Source: Nocardia sp. alder85J
GTDB taxonomy: Bacteria; Actinomycetota; Actinomycetes; Mycobacteriales; Mycobacteriaceae
DNA length: 64,000 bases
Assembly: GCF_020176955.2 (NCBI RefSeq)
Contig: NZ_JAIUCZ020000001.1
Span: forward strand, 620,001-684,000
Direction of reading: 5' to 3'
The notes under the pieces are model-generated. The model was not told the origin of the DNA and did not search any database. It was given only the letters and a program-made list of their open reading frames with translations. The translations under genes were made by a program, and so were the position numbers. This document shows positions 8,887 to 17,268 of this stretch, piece after piece; within the stretch, counting starts at the first letter, position 1; the number at the start of each line of letters is the position of its first letter.

Positions 8887-10359
8887 TCAGGCCACCGGAT
8901 GGGGGTGCGCGGCAGGCGATGTCACCGGCTCGTCGCTGCGCCACGCCAGGTAGCCGTCGGGGCGGACCAGGATCCGGGTGCCCGCGGTGGCGGCGTAGGC
9001 GGTGAAGGCGTGCTGATCCGCCGCAATCAGCGAGCCATCGGAGATCGGGTCGGCCGGGCCGGCGATCGAGAAGGAACGGACGCCGGGGGCGGCGTCGGTG
9101 TCCGCGGGGGCGCCGAAGGTCAGCAGGGTGCTGTGCGGGCCTCGGAACAGATCGAACAGCCGCAGCGTGGAGCCGTCGGGTCGGCGCAAGGGGGCGTCGG
9201 GTGCGCGGTCGCCCGCGACGAGTGCGCCGGCGGCCTGCGGGGTTCGGTAGGTGATGTCCAGTTGGTGTGTCTCCGTGCCGCGGCGCATCGCGTCTTCGTC
9301 TCCCGCAACGGTCTTTTCGAGCAGGGCGGCCGCGATCCCCAGCACCCGGACAGCGACCGCGCGCCGCTCCGGCTCGTAGCTGTTCAGGGCGGCGGGATCG
9401 CCACCGAGGGCGGCGGCCAGCTTCCAGCCCAGGTTGTACGCGTCCTGGATGCCGGTGTTCATGCCCTGCCCGCCGGTCGGCGGATGGACGTGCGCGGCAT
9501 CGCCGGCGAGAAAGGCCCGGCCCACCCGGAAGCGCTGTGCCAGGCGGATGTTCGGCCGCCAGATCGTCGACCAGACCGGTTCGCCGAGCACGATGTCGTC
9601 GCGGTGCGAGAGTCGATTCAGGAACTGCTGCAGCCCTTCCCGGGTCGGTTCGACGGAATCGGCCAGGGGAGCGAAGAATTGGAACAATTGTCCGCCCGGC
9701 AGCGGGCTCATGCCGATGCCCGCCGTCATGGCGTCCGGTTCGGCGAACCAGTAGCCGTAGTCGTGATCCAGCCCGTCGGCGGTGACGTCGCCGAGCAGGA
9801 TGCGCAGGGATTCGTCGGTCTCGCCCTCGAACGGGATGCCGAGTGTCTTGCGAACGGTGCTGCCGCCGCCGTCGGCACCGACGAGGTAGTCGGCGCGTAC
9901 GGTGGCCGGTCCGTCCGGCCCGCGCAGCTCGACCGTCACCCCGTCCAGGTCCTGGGTGAAACCGGCGACCGCGGTGGACAATTCGACCACGACGCCGAAT
10001 TGGCCGAGCCGGTCGCGCAGGATCCGTTCGGTCTCGGACTGGCCGAGCACCCAGGGATTCGGGTACGGCACAGCCGGAGTGGGCTCGCGCAGCTCGCTCA
10101 TCCGCTGCTCCCCGGCGAACTGCCCGCCCAGATAGGCCCGCATCGGCGCCTGGTTCGAACCGGCGGCGAGTACCGCGTCGAGCACGCCCAGGTCGTCGAA
10201 CACCTCGAGGGTGCGGGGCTGGATCCCGTCGCCGCGGGAGCCGTGGAAGAACGTATCGGCGCGATCCACGATGCGGACCGCGACGCCCCGGCGGGCGAGG
10301 TCGATGGCGAGCGTGACACCGGTGGGACCGCCGCCGGCGATGAGGACCTGGGGTGACAT
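8887..10359 (-). CDS. FAD-dependent monooxygenase (aromatic hydroxylase type)
   Basis: This is a class A flavoprotein hydroxylase of 490 residues. It has the FAD ADP-binding motif GGGPTG at residues 9-14, the DG motif in YLVGADGGGSTVRK, and the GD motif in FLAGDAAHVHPPTGGQGMN. The C-terminal ~130 residues resemble the thioredoxin-like domain of PheA/TfdB-type hydroxylases. GGAGG lies seven bases before ATG 10359. The substrate is unknown. The gene is divergent from a TetR-family gene 85 bp away, and a large palindrome lies between them, so the hydroxylase is probably the repressor's target. Confidence 0.9.
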   Translation of the reverse strand: MSPQVLIAGGGPTGVTLAIDLARRGVAVRIVDRADTFFHGSRGDGIQPRTLEVFDDLGVLDAVLAAGSNQAPMRAYLGGQFAGEQRMSELREPTPAVPYPNPWVLGQSETERILRDRLGQFGVVVELSTAVAGFTQDLDGVTVELRGPDGPATVRADYLVGADGGGSTVRKTLGIPFEGETDESLRILLGDVTADGLDHDYGYWFAEPDAMTAGIGMSPLPGGQLFQFFAPLADSVEPTREGLQQFLNRLSHRDDIVLGEPVWSTIWRPNIRLAQRFRVGRAFLAGDAAHVHPPTGGQGMNTGIQDAYNLGWKLAAALGGDPAALNSYEPERRAVAVRVLGIAAALLEKTVAGDEDAMRRGTETHQLDITYRTPQAAGALVAGDRAPDAPLRRPDGSTLRLFDLFRGPHSTLLTFGAPADTDAAPGVRSFSIAGPADPISDGSLIAADQHAFTAYAATAGTRILVRPDGYLAWRSDEPVTSPAAHPHPVA

Positions 10360-10375
10360 AGCCGTGCCTCCAGTA

Positions 10376-10406
10376 ATGAATTTATATTCAGTGAATGTGA
10401 ATTCAT
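10376..10406. promoter_or_regulatory. 31-bp near-perfect palindromic operator
   Basis: Thirteen of the 15 base pairs about the centre at 10391 are complementary. The outer arms are ATGAATT and AATTCAT, with an inner ATTCA/TGAAT pair. It lies in the AT-rich gap between the divergent monooxygenase and TetR genes, so it is the likely operator for both. Confidence 0.8.
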
Positions 10407-10444
10407 TGTGTGGATTGCTAATCTGCGCTGTCAAGGAGGTGGTG

Positions 10445-11080
10445 ATGACCCACGCGGATGCACAGGCGGGTGGCGACCGACGCGGGCGCCGCAAGGAGCG
10501 ATCGGCGGAGACCGAGCAGGCGCTGAAGGATGCCGCGCGCGCGGTGTTCGCCGAACGCGGCTATCTGAACACCAAGATCACGGATATCACCGCCGCGGCG
10601 GGCCGGGCCGCCGGGTCGTTCTACAACCACTTCGCGAGCAAAGAGGACCTCCTGCGTGCGCTGCTGGACGACCTCGCCGCCGAAGGGGACCTGGACGCCG
10701 CACGGCCCGAGCACAAGGCGGATTTCACCGATCCGGACGCGATCCGCTACCACGTCGAGGCGTACTGGCGGTTCTCCCGCCGCAACTGGCCGGTGCTCCG
10801 CGCGATGAGCCAGGCGGCGCTGGTGAACGACGAGTTCGCGGCGATAATGCGGCAGTTCGCCGTCGGCCAGCGCGACGACATCCTCGACCACATGGCCTAT
10901 GTGCCCGCGGCAGGATTACGACTGCCGACCTCGCCCGAGGCCGGGCTGACCATGATGTTCGCCGCCGTCGAGGGCCTGCTCCAGGCGGCCCGCGAGGGCA
11001 CGCTGGAGATCACCGACGAACAGGCCGTCGAGGACCTCACCCGATTCCTCTACCGCGGCCTCACCGGCCGCGACTACTGA
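10445..11080 (+). CDS. TetR/AcrR family transcriptional regulator
   Basis: The 211-residue protein has a typical TetR N-terminal helix-turn-helix (ARAVFAERGYLNTKITDITA, then GSFYNHFASKEDLLRALL) at about residues 20-70, and a helical ligand-binding domain after it. ATG 10445 follows AGGAGG with five-base spacing. It is divergent from the flavin monooxygenase, and the 31-bp palindrome between them is its likely binding site. The inferred role is repression of the hydroxylase and of itself, relieved by an unknown aromatic substrate. It converges with qor, leaving a 5-bp gap. Confidence 0.92.
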   Translation: MTHADAQAGGDRRGRRKERSAETEQALKDAARAVFAERGYLNTKITDITAAAGRAAGSFYNHFASKEDLLRALLDDLAAEGDLDAARPEHKADFTDPDAIRYHVEAYWRFSRRNWPVLRAMSQAALVNDEFAAIMRQFAVGQRDDILDHMAYVPAAGLRLPTSPEAGLTMMFAAVEGLLQAAREGTLEITDEQAVEDLTRFLYRGLTGRDY

Positions 11081-11085
11081 AACAG

Positions 11086-12051
11086 TCAGGGCAGCAACAC
11101 GATCGAGCCCGTGGTCTTGCGGGCCTCCAGATCGCGGTGCGCCTGTGCGGCCTCGGCCAGCGGATATTCCGCGCCGACCCGGATCCGCAACCCGCCCGCG
11201 GCCAGCGCGTCGAAGATATCGCCTGCGCGCCACAGCAATTCGTCCCGGGTGCGGGTGTAATGAACCAGGGTCGGGCGGGTCAGGAACAACGATCCGCCGC
11301 TGTTGAGCCGCTGCGGATCGACCGGCGGCACCGGGCCGCTGGCCGCGCCGAACAACGCCAGCATGCCGCGCACCCGCAGCGACGCCAGGCTGGCGTCGAA
11401 GGTGGTGGCGCCCACCCCGTCGTAGACCGCCGCGACGCCCTCGCCGCCGGTCAGCGCGCGCACCCGCTGGGCCAGATCGTCGCCGTAGCGCAGCACCTCG
11501 GCCGCGCCGGCGTGCCGCGACAGCGTCTCCTTGTCGTCGGTGGAGACGGTGGTGAGCACCCGCACGCCGCGCACGGACAGCAACTGGGTGAGGATCAGGC
11601 CCACGCCACCGGCGCCGGCGTGCACCAGCACGCTCTCACCCGGCTCCGGCCGGTAGATCGTCTCGCACAGATAGTGCGCCGTCATGCCCTGCAACAGAGC
11701 CGACGCGGCCACGGGGGCCTCGACGCCGGCGGGCACCGGGATCGCGACCGCCGCGGGCACCACCACGCGCTGCGCGTAACTGCCCGGCGCCGATGCCCAC
11801 GCCACCCGGTCGCCGACCGCGAATCCGGTTACGCCGGAACCGATCTCGGCGATCACGCCGGTGCCCTCCATACCCGGGATGTAGGGCACCGGTGTCGGAT
11901 AAGTCCCGGTCCGGATGTAGGTGTCGATGTAGTTGACACCGGCGGCCTCGAGCTCGACGAGCAACTGACCTTCGCCCGGCCGCGGATCGGCCACGTCGAC
12001 GAACTGCAGGACCTCGGGACCGCCGTGCTCGGAAACCTGGATGGCGCGCAT
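11086..12051 (-). CDS. qor: Quinone oxidoreductase (zinc-independent MDR family)
   Basis: This is a 321-residue medium-chain dehydrogenase/reductase of the quinone oxidoreductase type, reducing quinones with NADPH. Visible features are the N-terminal GroES-like domain with PGMEGTGVIAEIG, and the nucleotide-binding motif HAGAGGVGL. The catalytic zinc ligands of alcohol dehydrogenases are absent, as expected for this group. ATG 12051 follows AGGA. Mycobacteria have a qor gene at the same place between the pentose-phosphate/ctaB block and ctaA, which supports the name. Confidence 0.88.
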   Translation of the reverse strand: MRAIQVSEHGGPEVLQFVDVADPRPGEGQLLVELEAAGVNYIDTYIRTGTYPTPVPYIPGMEGTGVIAEIGSGVTGFAVGDRVAWASAPGSYAQRVVVPAAVAIPVPAGVEAPVAASALLQGMTAHYLCETIYRPEPGESVLVHAGAGGVGLILTQLLSVRGVRVLTTVSTDDKETLSRHAGAAEVLRYGDDLAQRVRALTGGEGVAAVYDGVGATTFDASLASLRVRGMLALFGAASGPVPPVDPQRLNSGGSLFLTRPTLVHYTRTRDELLWRAGDIFDALAAGGLRIRVGAEYPLAEAAQAHRDLEARKTTGSIVLLP

Positions 12052-12124
12052 GAATCCTATTTCTACATCAGGACACTCCGGACGGCGTCGCGCCCGCGCG
12101 GGACGGCCGCCGATTACCCGTTGG

Positions 12125-12130
12125 TAAACT
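12125..12130 (+). promoter_or_regulatory. Putative -10 box for a leaderless transcript
   Basis: TAAACT fits the actinobacterial TANNNT -10 pattern and ends seven bases before ATG 12138. Transcription would therefore begin at or beside the start codon. No ribosome site precedes that ATG, which fits leaderless translation. Confidence 0.5.
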
Positions 12131-12137
12131 TCGGCCC

Positions 12138-12488
12138 ATGACTGCTACCGCCACCGAGGCTCCCGCGAAGCCGTCGTCCGCCACCGTCGCATCGGTGCGC
12201 AAGTTCGTCGCCGAGCACGGCGGGTCGGCCACGGCCGTCCTCCAGCAGACCGGCCGGATCGGTGTCCGGGTCACCCTGGTCGGCGCCGACGGCATCCTCG
12301 GCGACCGGTTCGCCGCCGATCTGGCCGAGGCGAAGGCCTTGGTCGCCGCGGTGCCGAACCTGACGGAGACCGAGGAGTGGGGCCGCGAGCTGAGCGCGAA
12401 GGCCACCCCGACCCGCGGGCACTGGGCCAAGATGGCCGGCTGGGTCGCCCGGCAGAGCCGATTCCCCAAGGCGCGCAACGAGCGCTGA
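12138..12488 (+). CDS. Small conserved hypothetical protein
   Basis: The product is 116 residues, soluble, with no recognised domain. After an Ala/Thr-rich start it has a probable helical segment (SVRKFVAEHGGSATAVLQQT), a strand-like segment (GRIGVRVTLVGADGILGDRF), and a basic C-terminus (WVARQSRFPKARNER). It is divergent from qor. A TANNNT box directly upstream suggests leaderless expression. Clear coding character and a flanking promoter support a real gene, but I cannot assign a function. Confidence 0.7.
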   Translation: MTATATEAPAKPSSATVASVRKFVAEHGGSATAVLQQTGRIGVRVTLVGADGILGDRFAADLAEAKALVAAVPNLTETEEWGRELSAKATPTRGHWAKMAGWVARQSRFPKARNER

Positions 12489-12526
12489 TCCACTCCGTGC
12501 CGGATCGCCGACCATAATGGGTGAAC

Positions 12527-13402
12527 ATGGCGGAGAAGCAAGCGAGCCGGACCGCGGTACTGGTGTGCCAGGGGCGTGCGGTGGCGGATGGCCGATTGGC
12601 GGTGGGTCGCTTCGGTGATCCGGTGGCCGTGCGATTCCTGCACGACGACGAGCGGGCGGCGGTGGAACGGGTGCGCACGGGGGCGGCCCCGCAGGGGATG
12701 CGCCCCCGGATGGAATACGAGATGCTCAACGCCACCGCGGCGGTGCTGGCCACCCGCACGGTCGTGATCGACGAGGCGATCGGGGAACGGCATGCGCCAC
12801 AACTGGTCGTGCTCGGCGCCGGGCTGGACGGTCGCGCCTGGCGGCTGCCGGACCTCGACGACGTGATCGTCTACGAGGTGGATCAGCCCGCCTCCCAGCA
12901 GGACAAGCGCGAACGCGCCGGTGACCTGCCCCCGGTCGCGAAGGAATTGCGCTGGGTGCCGGTCGAATTCGGCCGCGACGAGCTGGTCCCCGCGCTGGCC
13001 GCCGCCGGGCACCGCGCCGATCTCCCCACCACCTGGATCTGGGAGGGCGTGCTCCCGTATCTCACGGCGGCGCAAGTGGATTCGACACTGGTGGCGATGT
13101 CGGCCTGTTCCGCGGCGGGCAGTCGCCTGATCGCCACCTATCCGGTGCCCTCGCGGCTGGCCGCGGTCGGCCGGCTGGGTATGCGCGTGTACAGCGCCCT
13201 GTCCAGCCAGCGTGACCCACTCCGGAACGAGCCGCACATCTCCACCTGGACCGTCGGCGAGATGGCCGAGATCGTGACCGGCCACGGCTGGACAGTGACG
13301 GCCGATCACGCACTGGCCGATGTCGCCGAGCGGCTCGCGGTGCCCGCCTCCCGATCGCGCTTCGTCGGCGACAGCCGGGCCGTGGTCGCCGACCGCGGCT
13401 GA
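12527..13402 (+). CDS. Class I SAM-dependent methyltransferase (LCMT/PPM-like family)
   Basis: This 291-residue protein belongs to the large actinobacterial family related to leucine carboxyl methyltransferase. The SAM-binding motif I is VVLGAGLDGRAWRLP, followed by an acidic residue in VYEVDQPASQ and the post-motif WIWEGVLPYL, all typical of the family. The substrate is unknown; relatives may methylate small carboxylates. The start is ATG 12527; a GTG two codons upstream at 12521 is an alternative. It follows the small gene at 12138 by 38 bp and may be cotranscribed with it. Confidence 0.88.
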   Translation: MAEKQASRTAVLVCQGRAVADGRLAVGRFGDPVAVRFLHDDERAAVERVRTGAAPQGMRPRMEYEMLNATAAVLATRTVVIDEAIGERHAPQLVVLGAGLDGRAWRLPDLDDVIVYEVDQPASQQDKRERAGDLPPVAKELRWVPVEFGRDELVPALAAAGHRADLPTTWIWEGVLPYLTAAQVDSTLVAMSACSAAGSRLIATYPVPSRLAAVGRLGMRVYSALSSQRDPLRNEPHISTWTVGEMAEIVTGHGWTVTADHALADVAERLAVPASRSRFVGDSRAVVADRG

Positions 13403-13586
13403 GACCCGCGCGACGACCGCGACCTTCGAGCGTGCCGCAGCGCCGAGCGGTGTGGCGGTCGTGGAACGGCTCGGCGTCGCGACCGGTGATCAGCGCCGCG
13501 ATATCGGGCGGTGTAGCGGTCCCGCGCCCGACCGCAGTGGGCATGGGTCGCCGATACGCGGATCGCCCAGCCGGATCTGCTCGGTC

Positions 13587-13805
13587 TCAGGCGCAGCAGC
13601 CGCCACCGCAACAGCCGCCGCCCGCGCTGGGTGCGGGTGCGGCCGCCGGGGCGCTCGCCGATCCGGTGAAGGCGATGGTGGTAAGCAGTTTCACCGTGTC
13701 GGTGTGGCCGTCGGGGCAGGATGCCGGTGCGGCGGATTCGCTCATCGGCCGCTGGAGTTCGAAGGTGTCGGTGCACTCGCGGCAGCGGTAGGCATAGGTC
13801 GGCAT
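13587..13805 (-). CDS. FmdB-family zinc ribbon protein
   Basis: This is a 72-residue protein opening MPTYAYRCRECTDTFELQRP, the hallmark of the FmdB putative regulatory zinc ribbon. The ribbon normally uses two Cys pairs. CREC provides the first, but the second is reduced to SCPDGH here, so the site may be Cys3His-like. An Ala/Pro linker follows, then a Cys/Gly-rich tail (GGGCCGGGCC) that could bind extra metal. It is 46 bp from the DUF1445 gene, in the same direction and downstream of it. Confidence 0.85.
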   Translation of the reverse strand: MPTYAYRCRECTDTFELQRPMSESAAPASCPDGHTDTVKLLTTIAFTGSASAPAAAPAPSAGGGCCGGGCCA

Positions 13806-13851
13806 GCCGGGAATTATCTCCGGTGCGGGGCCGGCGGCGGAAGGCGGCCGA

Positions 13852-14799
13852 TCAGATCGATTGCGTTCCCTCGTGGTAGGCGCTCTCCGGGACGTCGGTG
13901 ATGAGCAGATGCCCGGGGGAGTGGGTGATCGCGAACGGCACCCGCGAGGCCACCACCGCGGCCTGCGGCGTGACCCCGCACGCCCAGAAGACCGGGACGT
14001 CGCCGGGCCGGAAGTCGACCGGGTCGCCGAAATCGGGTTCGCCGATGTCGCCGGTCAACAGCGTCTGCGGGGCCCCGACCTGGACCGGGGCGCCGTGCAC
14101 CGCGGGCATCCGGGCCGACACCGCGACGGCGGCGGGGACCAGCGCGGCCGGGATCGGGCGCATCGACACCACCAGCGGGCCGTGCAGCCGCCCAGCCGCG
14201 CGGCAGGGCCGGTTCGTCCGATACATCGGGACGTTGCGATGCTGCTCGACGTGCCGCAGTGGGATACCGGCGGCGGCCAGTTCCCATTCGAAGGTGAACG
14301 AACAGCCGATGTGGAAGGCCACCAGATCCTCGCGCCAATAGCCGAGGACATCGGTCGGCTCATCGATCAATCGGCCGTCGCGCCACACCCGATAGCGAGG
14401 GAGGTCCGTGCGCAGATCGGCCCCGGGTGCGAGCACGGTGGCCGGGTTGCCAGGGTCGCCGACATCCAGCACCGGGCACGGTTTCGGGTTGCGCTGGGCG
14501 AACAACAGCATGTCGTAGGCCCAGTCGGCCGGTACCGCGATCAGATTCGTCTGGGTGTAGCCGCGCGCCCAGCCCGCGGTCGGCGCGTCGGCCCCGGCGC
14601 GGATCCGGGCGCGGGCGGCGGCCGGTGTCCAGTCGCTCGGGTCGTCGGCAGTGCCCTGCCGGTCGAGGTGGCCCTGCCGTTCGGTATCGCTCGGCCGTTC
14701 GGTATCGCTCGGCCGAGCGGTCACGCTCGGTTGGTCGGTGCCGGTCGGCCGGCTGGTGTCGGTCCGGTGGCCGGTATCGGATCGGGTGCTCTCGTGCAT
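13852..14799 (-). CDS. DUF1445 family putative hydro-lyase / D-glutamate cyclase
   Basis: This belongs to the UPF0317/DUF1445 family, annotated as putative hydro-lyases and related to D-glutamate cyclase. Recognisable segments are [33 protein letters not shown], the [12 protein letters not shown] loop and [16 protein letters not shown]. The product is 315 residues, about 50 longer than usual, because of a hydrophilic N-terminal leader with SDTERP repeats. That start, ATG 14799, has GGGGAG six bases upstream, so the extension looks real. A perfect palindrome lies 26 bp upstream. The substrate is not certain. Confidence 0.8.
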   Translation of the reverse strand: MHESTRSDTGHRTDTSRPTGTDQPSVTARPSDTERPSDTERQGHLDRQGTADDPSDWTPAAARARIRAGADAPTAGWARGYTQTNLIAVPADWAYDMLLFAQRNPKPCPVLDVGDPGNPATVLAPGADLRTDLPRYRVWRDGRLIDEPTDVLGYWREDLVAFHIGCSFTFEWELAAAGIPLRHVEQHRNVPMYRTNRPCRAAGRLHGPLVVSMRPIPAALVPAAVAVSARMPAVHGAPVQVGAPQTLLTGDIGEPDFGDPVDFRPGDVPVFWACGVTPQAAVVASRVPFAITHSPGHLLITDVPESAYHEGTQSI

Positions 14800-14824
14800 C
14801 GCAGTCTCCCCGGGACGCGTGATT

Positions 14825-14839
14825 TATCGTTCAACGATA
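14825..14839. promoter_or_regulatory. 15-bp perfect palindrome, probable operator
   Basis: TATCGTT-C-AACGATA is a perfect inverted repeat, 26 bp upstream of the DUF1445 start. It sits in the intergenic region divergent from bioM. Position and symmetry suggest a repressor site for the DUF1445 gene; no regulator gene is adjacent. Confidence 0.6.
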
Positions 14840-15064
14840 CGACAATCCTTCACATGAAGCGAGAGCTACGAGGCCGCGCGATCCAGGGGGGTGGTTGCGG
14901 AGTTGTTGCGGGACTCCGGGTATGATCATCGGGCCGAGCGCCGAATGGCGCTGTGCCACACCATGATCCGCAGGGTGGCGCATCGGCCGATCCGCCCCGA
15001 AGGAAATTGCACGAATGTCCCTGTCCGTCCGCCGCTCCGGCGCCGTCCCCAGCGGTGCGCCGCG

Positions 15065-15739
15065 GTGATCGAATTGGCGGACGTGGCCGTCGAATTCGAC
15101 GGCCGCCGGGTGCTGACCGGCGTCGACCTCCGGCTGAGCGAGCGGCGCATCGGTGTCATCGGCCAGAACGGCTCGGGCAAGAGCACCCTGGCCCGCCTGC
15201 TCAACGGGCTGGTGCTGCCGGATACCGGTTCCGTGCGGGTGGATGGCCTGGACACCCGGACCGACGGCCGCCGGGTGCGGCGCAAGGTCGGCTTCGTCTT
15301 CCAGAATCCGGACAACCAGATCGTCTTCCCGATCGTCGCCGAGGACATGGCGTTCGGCCTGAAGAATCTGGGCCTGCCCCGCAAGGAGATCCCCGGCCGG
15401 GTCCGATCGGCGCTGGACGAGTACGGCATCGCCGGACTGGCACAGCGGCAGAGCCATTCGCTCAGTGGCGGCGAGAAGCAGTTGGTCGCGCTGGCCTCGG
15501 TGCTGGTGATGCGTCCCGAACTGGTGGTCTTCGATGAGCCCACCACCATGCTGGACCTGCGCAACCGCAACCGCCTGCGCGCGGCCATCGACGCGATGCC
15601 ACAGCCCGCGGTGGTGGTGACCCACGATCTCGAACTGCTCGCCGCATACGACCGCGTGCTGGTCGTGCACGAGGGCGCGATCGCCTGCGACGGCCCGCCC
15701 GCCACGGCGATCGGCTGGTACCTGGAGCACTGTTCGTGA
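15065..15739 (+). CDS. bioM: Biotin ECF transporter ATPase BioM
   Basis: This is the energy-coupling ATPase of a three-part biotin uptake system. It shows Walker A GQNGSGKSTLA, the Q-loop in FQNPDNQIVFPIV, signature SLSGGEKQLVALASVLV and Walker B LVVFDEPTTMLDL. From GTG 15065 (VIELADVAVEF) it is 224 residues, normal for EcfA/BioM. The frame is open further upstream, but those residues lack family similarity. The stop overlaps the bioN GTG start (15736-15739). The assignment to biotin, not another vitamin, comes from the linked bioY. Confidence 0.88.
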   Translation: MIELADVAVEFDGRRVLTGVDLRLSERRIGVIGQNGSGKSTLARLLNGLVLPDTGSVRVDGLDTRTDGRRVRRKVGFVFQNPDNQIVFPIVAEDMAFGLKNLGLPRKEIPGRVRSALDEYGIAGLAQRQSHSLSGGEKQLVALASVLVMRPELVVFDEPTTMLDLRNRNRLRAAIDAMPQPAVVVTHDLELLAAYDRVLVVHEGAIACDGPPATAIGWYLEHCS

Positions 15740-16372
15740 CCACCGGCCTGTACGTGTCCGGGACGACGATCGTGCACCGGCTGCCACCCGGCCCGAAATT
15801 CGGGGCGCTGTTCGTGATCGGCATCATCCTGTTCGTCCTCGACTCGACGGCGGCCTCCGCGGCGGCGACGGCCCTGGCGCTGCTGGTGCTGCTGTCCTGC
15901 CGACTGCCCTGGCGGACACTCCGCGCCCGCCTGACCCCGCTGGTCTGGATGCTCGGCTGCTTCTTCGCACTCACTGCCGTCTTGCAGAACCCGCACACCG
16001 CGGAACTGTCGCTGCTGCGACTGCTGGCGGTGCTGCTGCTGGCGCTGGCGGTCACCATGACCACCCCGCCCGCCCAGGTACTGGACCTGTTCGAGCGCCT
16101 GGCCGGCGGCCTGCGCTACCTCGGCGTCCGCGACACCGAGCGGATCGGCCTGAGCATCGCGCTGGTGCTGCGTTTCGTGCCCGAGGTGCACCGGCACTTC
16201 CTCGAACATCCGGGAGGCGCAGCGGGCGCGCGGGCTGCACGCCAACCCGGTCGCCCTGCTGGTGCCGCTGATCGTCCGCACCCTGAAATCCGCCGACGAC
16301 GTGGCCGCGGCCATCGACGCACGCTGTTATCCGCCGTCCCGGGCGGCCCGTTCCGAGGAGAAGTATCTGTGA
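15736..16372 (+). pseudogene. bioN: Biotin ECF transporter T-component BioN, frameshifted near 16207
   Basis: BioN is the transmembrane coupling protein between BioM and BioY. The first frame gives several hydrophobic helices up to LRFVPEVHRHFLE, as expected. After about 16206 the frame loses its character and becomes Arg/Gly-rich. Skipping one base at 16207 restores IREAQRARGLHANPVALL, the conserved EcfT coupling-helix region (an Ala-Arg-Gly motif). That frame ends at TGA 16370-16372, which overlaps the bioY start as GTGA. So there is one extra base relative to the intact gene: a real mutation, or a sequencing/assembly error. Read without correction, the frame runs through bioY as a 410-residue fusion. 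Confidence 0.8.
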
Positions 16373-16968
16373 GTCGTCCGGACAACCGAGTCGCCACCCG
16401 AGATGTCGTGCTCGTCGCGCTGTTCGCGGCGATCATCATCGCCCTGGGCCTGATCCCGCCGCTCAACGTCGGTTTCATCGCGGTGCCGATCACCATGCAG
16501 ACTCTCGGCGTGATGCTGGCCGGGGCCGTCCTCGGTTCGGTGCGCGGCATGCTCGCCTGCGCACTGGTCGTCCTGCTGACCGCCGCCGGCCTCCCGGTGC
16601 TGTCCGGCGGCCGCGGCGGTCTCGGCGTCTTCGCCGGCCCGACCGCGGGCTACCTGGTCGGCTGGATGCCGGGCGCGTTGGTGACCGGCCTGATCGCCCA
16701 GTTCTGGGCCTGGCGACTCACCCTGCGCCGGCTGCGGATCGTCGCACTGTTCATCGCGGCCGTCGTCGGCGGCATCGCCGTGGTCTACGCGGTCGGCATC
16801 CCGTGGCTGTCCGCCAACACCGGCATCCCGCTGCACAAGGCGTTCTCGTCCGGCATGGTCTTCGTCCCCGGCGACCTGCTCAAGGCCGCGATCGTCGCCC
16901 TCGTCGCCGACGGCGTCCTCCGCTCCTACCGCGTCCTGCCCACTCGTCCCCGCGCCGCCGCGCGCTGA
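16369..16968 (+). CDS. bioY: Biotin transporter substrate-binding component BioY
   Basis: BioY is the biotin-binding S-component, a six-helix membrane protein. From GTG 16369 the product is 199 residues, as usual. It carries family motifs PITMQTLGVMLAGAVLG, the GRGGLGVFAGPTAGYLVGW loop and a C-terminal FVPGDLLKAAIVALVAD. GAGGAG lies eight bases upstream, inside the end of bioN. The GTGA overlap with the corrected bioN stop supports both this start and the presence of a bioN frameshift. Because of that frameshift the same residues also appear in frame with the first part of bioN. Confidence 0.9.
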   Translation: MSRPDNRVATRDVVLVALFAAIIIALGLIPPLNVGFIAVPITMQTLGVMLAGAVLGSVRGMLACALVVLLTAAGLPVLSGGRGGLGVFAGPTAGYLVGWMPGALVTGLIAQFWAWRLTLRRLRIVALFIAAVVGGIAVVYAVGIPWLSANTGIPLHKAFSSGMVFVPGDLLKAAIVALVADGVLRSYRVLPTRPRAAAR

Positions 16969-17268
16969 TCCGCACCCGGCCTTGCCGGACCGGCAGCCCG
17001 CGGGCCCGGCCGATTTCGGACAGCCCACCGGCACGAGGACCCGCAGTCGGCCGGCGTCTCTGTAGCCGGCTCACCGGCAGTGGGTTCGGGACCGTTCGAA
17101 CGGCATCGGCACGCGGTCGTGTTCGGCCGCGGCGGGTTCGACGGCAGCGGTGGCCGCTTCGGTCATCGCGCGCGGCGAACAGCAGCGTCCGGCAACGAGC
17201 GTGGACCGACGCCGATTGGCACGAGCATTCCGTGACCCGATGGTCGGGTGTGCGGAGGAGCCTGTGAA
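16969..17268. other. Intergenic region between convergent bioY and ctaA
   Basis: This 300-bp GC-rich gap lies between the 3' ends of bioY and ctaA. I found no convincing gene, ribosome site or U-tailed terminator hairpin in it. Confidence 0.5.

Noticed and set aside
15736..16968. A single natural BioN-BioY fusion protein
   Set aside because: Residues after the 16207 junction are not EcfT-like, while the alternative frame is, and it ends in a GTGA overlap with bioY. Two genes with a frameshift explain this better.
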